Origin: Chloroflexota bacterium
GTDB lineage: Bacteria; Chloroflexota; Dehalococcoidia; UBA1127; JACQUN01
DNA: 7,985 nt
Assembly: GCA_016210285.1 (NCBI GenBank)
Contig: JACQUN010000047.1
Coordinates: 1-7,985, forward strand
Direction of reading: 5' to 3'
The position numbers were made by a program, and so were the translations under genes. Below are positions 6,836 through 7,985 of the stretch, one piece after another (position 1 is the first letter of the stretch; each line of letters opens with the position of its first letter). The notes under the pieces are model-generated. The model did no database searches. It had not been told where the DNA came from and saw only the letters and a program-made list of their open reading frames with translations.

Positions 6836-6864
6836 ATTGTAGCCGCCTCGGTCACCACCGTCAA
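6836..6864 (-). promoter_or_regulatory. Sigma-70-type promoter of the PHP gene (repair operon)
   Basis: On the minus strand a -35 box TTGACG (6859-6864, 5 of 6 matches) and a -10 box TACAAT (6836-6841, 5 of 6) are separated by exactly 17 bp. Transcription should start near 6829, about 33 nt before the ATG at 6796. It is the best promoter match in the window. It is divergent from the DUF3800 promoter, with about 14 bp between the two -35 boxes, so one bound protein could affect both. Confidence 0.75.
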
Positions 6865-6878
6865 TTGGGCCCGGTAAA

Positions 6879-6909
6879 TTGAGCTTTTCCGGGGGCCTCG
6901 TGGTATTCT
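6879..6909 (+). promoter_or_regulatory. Candidate promoter of the DUF3800 gene, predicted leaderless
   Basis: TGGTATTCT (6901-6909) is an extended -10 element. A -35-like TTGAGC lies at 6879-6884, with a longish 19-bp spacer. The -10 box ends 6 nt before the ATG at 6916, so transcription should begin at or next to the A of the start codon. No Shine-Dalgarno sequence is present, which agrees with a leaderless transcript. The -35 lies in the loop of an inverted repeat, CCCGG (6870-6874) and CCGGG (6889-6893), a possible operator. Confidence 0.5.
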
Positions 6910-6915
6910 TGACCT

Positions 6916-7584
6916 ATGCCCTATTTGTACGTCTTTCTCGACGAGGCGGGGAATTTCGATTTCTCGAATCGCCCGGGAGCAACAGAGTGGTTGACCCTGA
7001 CCAGTCTCCTAACGACTCAACCGACAGAAGGAATAGCCGAACTGTACGAAGCTAAGCACAACCTTATTGACCTGGGACACGAGGTCGAGTACTTCCATGC
7101 GACTGAAGACCGCCAAGTCGTCAGGGACCGGGTGTTTTCGATCTTGGCAAACCTAACTTCGGCAAGGGTGGACAGCCTTGCGATTCGTAAGAGAAGGCTC
7201 CATCCAGATTGGCGGGACCCGCACCAGTTCTACCCGCGTATGCTGGGATATCTCTTGCAATACCCCTTCGACCCACGGGGGCTCGATGTATCCAGGTTTG
7301 ACAAGGTTTTCATTTTCATAGATCGAGTCGATCTTCCTCGGAGGAAACGGGAAGCTCTCATAGGTGGCATCAAGAGGTTTCTAAAGTCGCGTCTGGGTGC
7401 CGTGCCGTACATGGTGTTGATGCATCAATCGGCTTCGCACTTGTACCTTCAAGCCGTGGACTACTATAGCTGGGCGTTGTTCGTGAGGAGGGAGCGGAAT
7501 GAAGAACGGCCGTGGGAGCAGATTCGACACCGGGTGACAAGCGACTTTGACATCTTTGCTTCCGGGCATAGGGATTGGTATTAA
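6916..7584 (+). CDS. DUF3800 domain protein, accessory gene
   Basis: A 222-aa protein with the DUF3800 pattern. It opens with YVFLDEAGNFDF (D9, E10), has EYFHATED at about 58-65 (H61), VFIFIDRVDL with D136, and LYLQAVDYYSWALF with D182 near the end. The spaced acidic residues suggest an RNase H-like, metal-dependent nuclease fold, as proposed for this family, but activity and substrate are unknown. DUF3800 genes often sit in mobile or defence-related regions, which is family knowledge. Three 60-base rows of the gene average about 51% GC, against about 70% in dinG and in the transposase remnant, indicating recent acquisition. It runs opposite to all the complete genes around it. The ATG follows the -10 box almost directly, and the N-terminus begins right at the family's first strand, so the start is secure. 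No toxin-antitoxin or other partner gene is visible beside it. Confidence 0.87.
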   Translation: MPYLYVFLDEAGNFDFSNRPGATEWLTLTSLLTTQPTEGIAELYEAKHNLIDLGHEVEYFHATEDRQVVRDRVFSILANLTSARVDSLAIRKRRLHPDWRDPHQFYPRMLGYLLQYPFDPRGLDVSRFDKVFIFIDRVDLPRRKREALIGGIKRFLKSRLGAVPYMVLMHQSASHLYLQAVDYYSWALFVRRERNEERPWEQIRHRVTSDFDIFASGHRDWY

Positions 7585-7590
7585 AAACGA

Positions 7591-7660
7591 CCCCCGCACC
7601 TACCCTTTCGGGAGTCCCCGAGGAGACTTGTCGGCGCGGGGGAACCTTTAGTTTTACTTT
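7591..7660 (+). terminator. GC-rich foldable element with T-rich tail, likely terminator
   Basis: Seven nt after the DUF3800 stop, CCCCCGC (7591-7597) pairs perfectly with GCGGGGG (7636-7642). The 38-nt interior can form two smaller hairpins: CCC/GGG at 7603-7612 and AGTC/GACT at 7613-7628, giving a three-armed shape. A T-rich stretch follows (CTTTAGTTTTACTTTAG, 7646-7662), though it is interrupted rather than a clean T run. Position and shape fit an intrinsic terminator. The large interior and the CTTTAG repeated every 11 bp in the tail leave open a degenerate insertion-sequence end or a small structured RNA. Confidence 0.45.
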
Positions 7661-7690
7661 AGCCCACCGGGCTCCTGCTGTCAATCCCCT

Positions 7691-7985
7691 TATGCCACCC
7701 TGGTGCGGGCCTACGTGGGCTACGAGCGCCTGGAGACCCCAGGCCAGTGTGCGGCTCTCAACGCCCTCTATGACCAGATGTGGGTATACTACAGCCTGTT
7801 CCAGCCAGTGTTGCACCTGGTGAGCAAGGAAGTGGCCAACGGGAAGCTCCGCCGCCAGTGGGACCAGGCCCAGACCCCCTACCAGCGACTCCTGACCAGC
7901 GGCATCCTGCCCTCGGAGCAGCAGGCAAGGCTGGCCGCCCTCTATGACGGGACGAACCCTCGGCAATTGCGGGAAGCCATCTACC
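7691..7985 (+). pseudogene. C-terminal fragment of a DDE (integrase-core) transposase, running off the window
   Basis: From 7691 one frame stays open for 98 codons and reads YATLVRAYVGYERL, then LNALYDQMWVYYSLFQPVLH, a KLRRQWD stretch, QTPYQRLLTSGILPSEQQAR and NPRQLREAIY. This is the C-terminal region of a DDE integrase-core transposase of the IS481/ISNCY-like type, where FFQP..KL and TPY.RLL motifs are usual. The DDE catalytic core that should precede it is absent. Upstream the frame reaches a TAG at 7649-7651, and no start codon precedes the conserved part. The coding text is about 70% GC, like the host. It is therefore a 5'-truncated or internally deleted remnant; its 3' end lies beyond the window. 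The exact IS family is not certain. Confidence 0.72.

Noticed and set aside
7370..7966. Minus-strand open frame of 198 codons over the DUF3800 end and the transposase remnant
   Set aside because: It crosses the gene end, the hairpin element and the remnant, with no motif of its own; the plus-strand frames carry the recognisable families.
1..7985. CRISPR array, tRNA or rRNA genes
   Set aside because: No regularly spaced direct repeats and no tRNA-like arm or rRNA sequence were seen on either strand by eye.

Overview
The window is a GC-rich bacterial chromosome segment, about 70% GC in the rows I counted by hand. Eight protein-coding loci can be supported. Six are complete and read on the minus strand, and a seventh minus-strand gene (queA) runs off the left edge. 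One complete gene (a DUF3800 protein) and a transposase remnant read on the plus strand at the right end. The gene set, the gene order and a short 'GAGCGAAGCGA'-type interspersed repeat suggest Chloroflexota, perhaps a Dehalococcoidia-like lineage. That is an impression from family resemblance, not a demonstrated placement.

Left block (1-1746, minus strand): folD, a DUF2905 small membrane protein and queA lie head to tail. An extended -10 sequence lies upstream of folD. The block links one-carbon metabolism (FolD) with queuosine tRNA modification (QueA). FolD and QueA share no substrate directly, so the grouping may only be a housekeeping operon.

Spacer 1747-1974: it holds no gene. Its main content is a 99-bp element with inverted ends and two internal hairpins, probably a dispersed non-coding repeat. 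It lies between the 3' end of the repair operon and the promoter of the folD operon.

Middle block (1975-6864, minus strand): a PHP-domain phosphoesterase, a DnaQ-exonuclease/DinG-helicase fusion, an OGG1-type 8-oxoguanine DNA glycosylase and a DUF1232 (YkvA-like) membrane protein read in one direction. dinG and ogg are separated by 1 nt. ogg and ykvA overlap, and the ribosome binding site of ykvA lies inside ogg. This looks like a DNA-repair operon, driven at least in part by a very good sigma-70-type promoter (TTGACG-17 bp-TACAAT) upstream of the PHP gene. A 92-bp gap before dinG leaves room for a second promoter, but I saw none.

Right block (6865-7985, plus strand): this is accessory. A divergently transcribed DUF3800 gene has clearly lower GC (about 51%) and its -10 box ends only 6 nt before the ATG, which predicts a leaderless mRNA. 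It is followed by a GC-rich foldable element with a T-rich tail. Then comes the C-terminal part of a DDE transposase with no start codon and an in-frame stop just upstream. I read this as a small acquired segment next to a decayed insertion sequence. I found no tRNA, rRNA or CRISPR array, and no clear multi-gene novel system. The most unusual points are the DUF3800 island, the foldable interspersed repeat, a DinG with only three of the four expected cluster cysteines, and an Ogg with an altered cytosine-reading loop.
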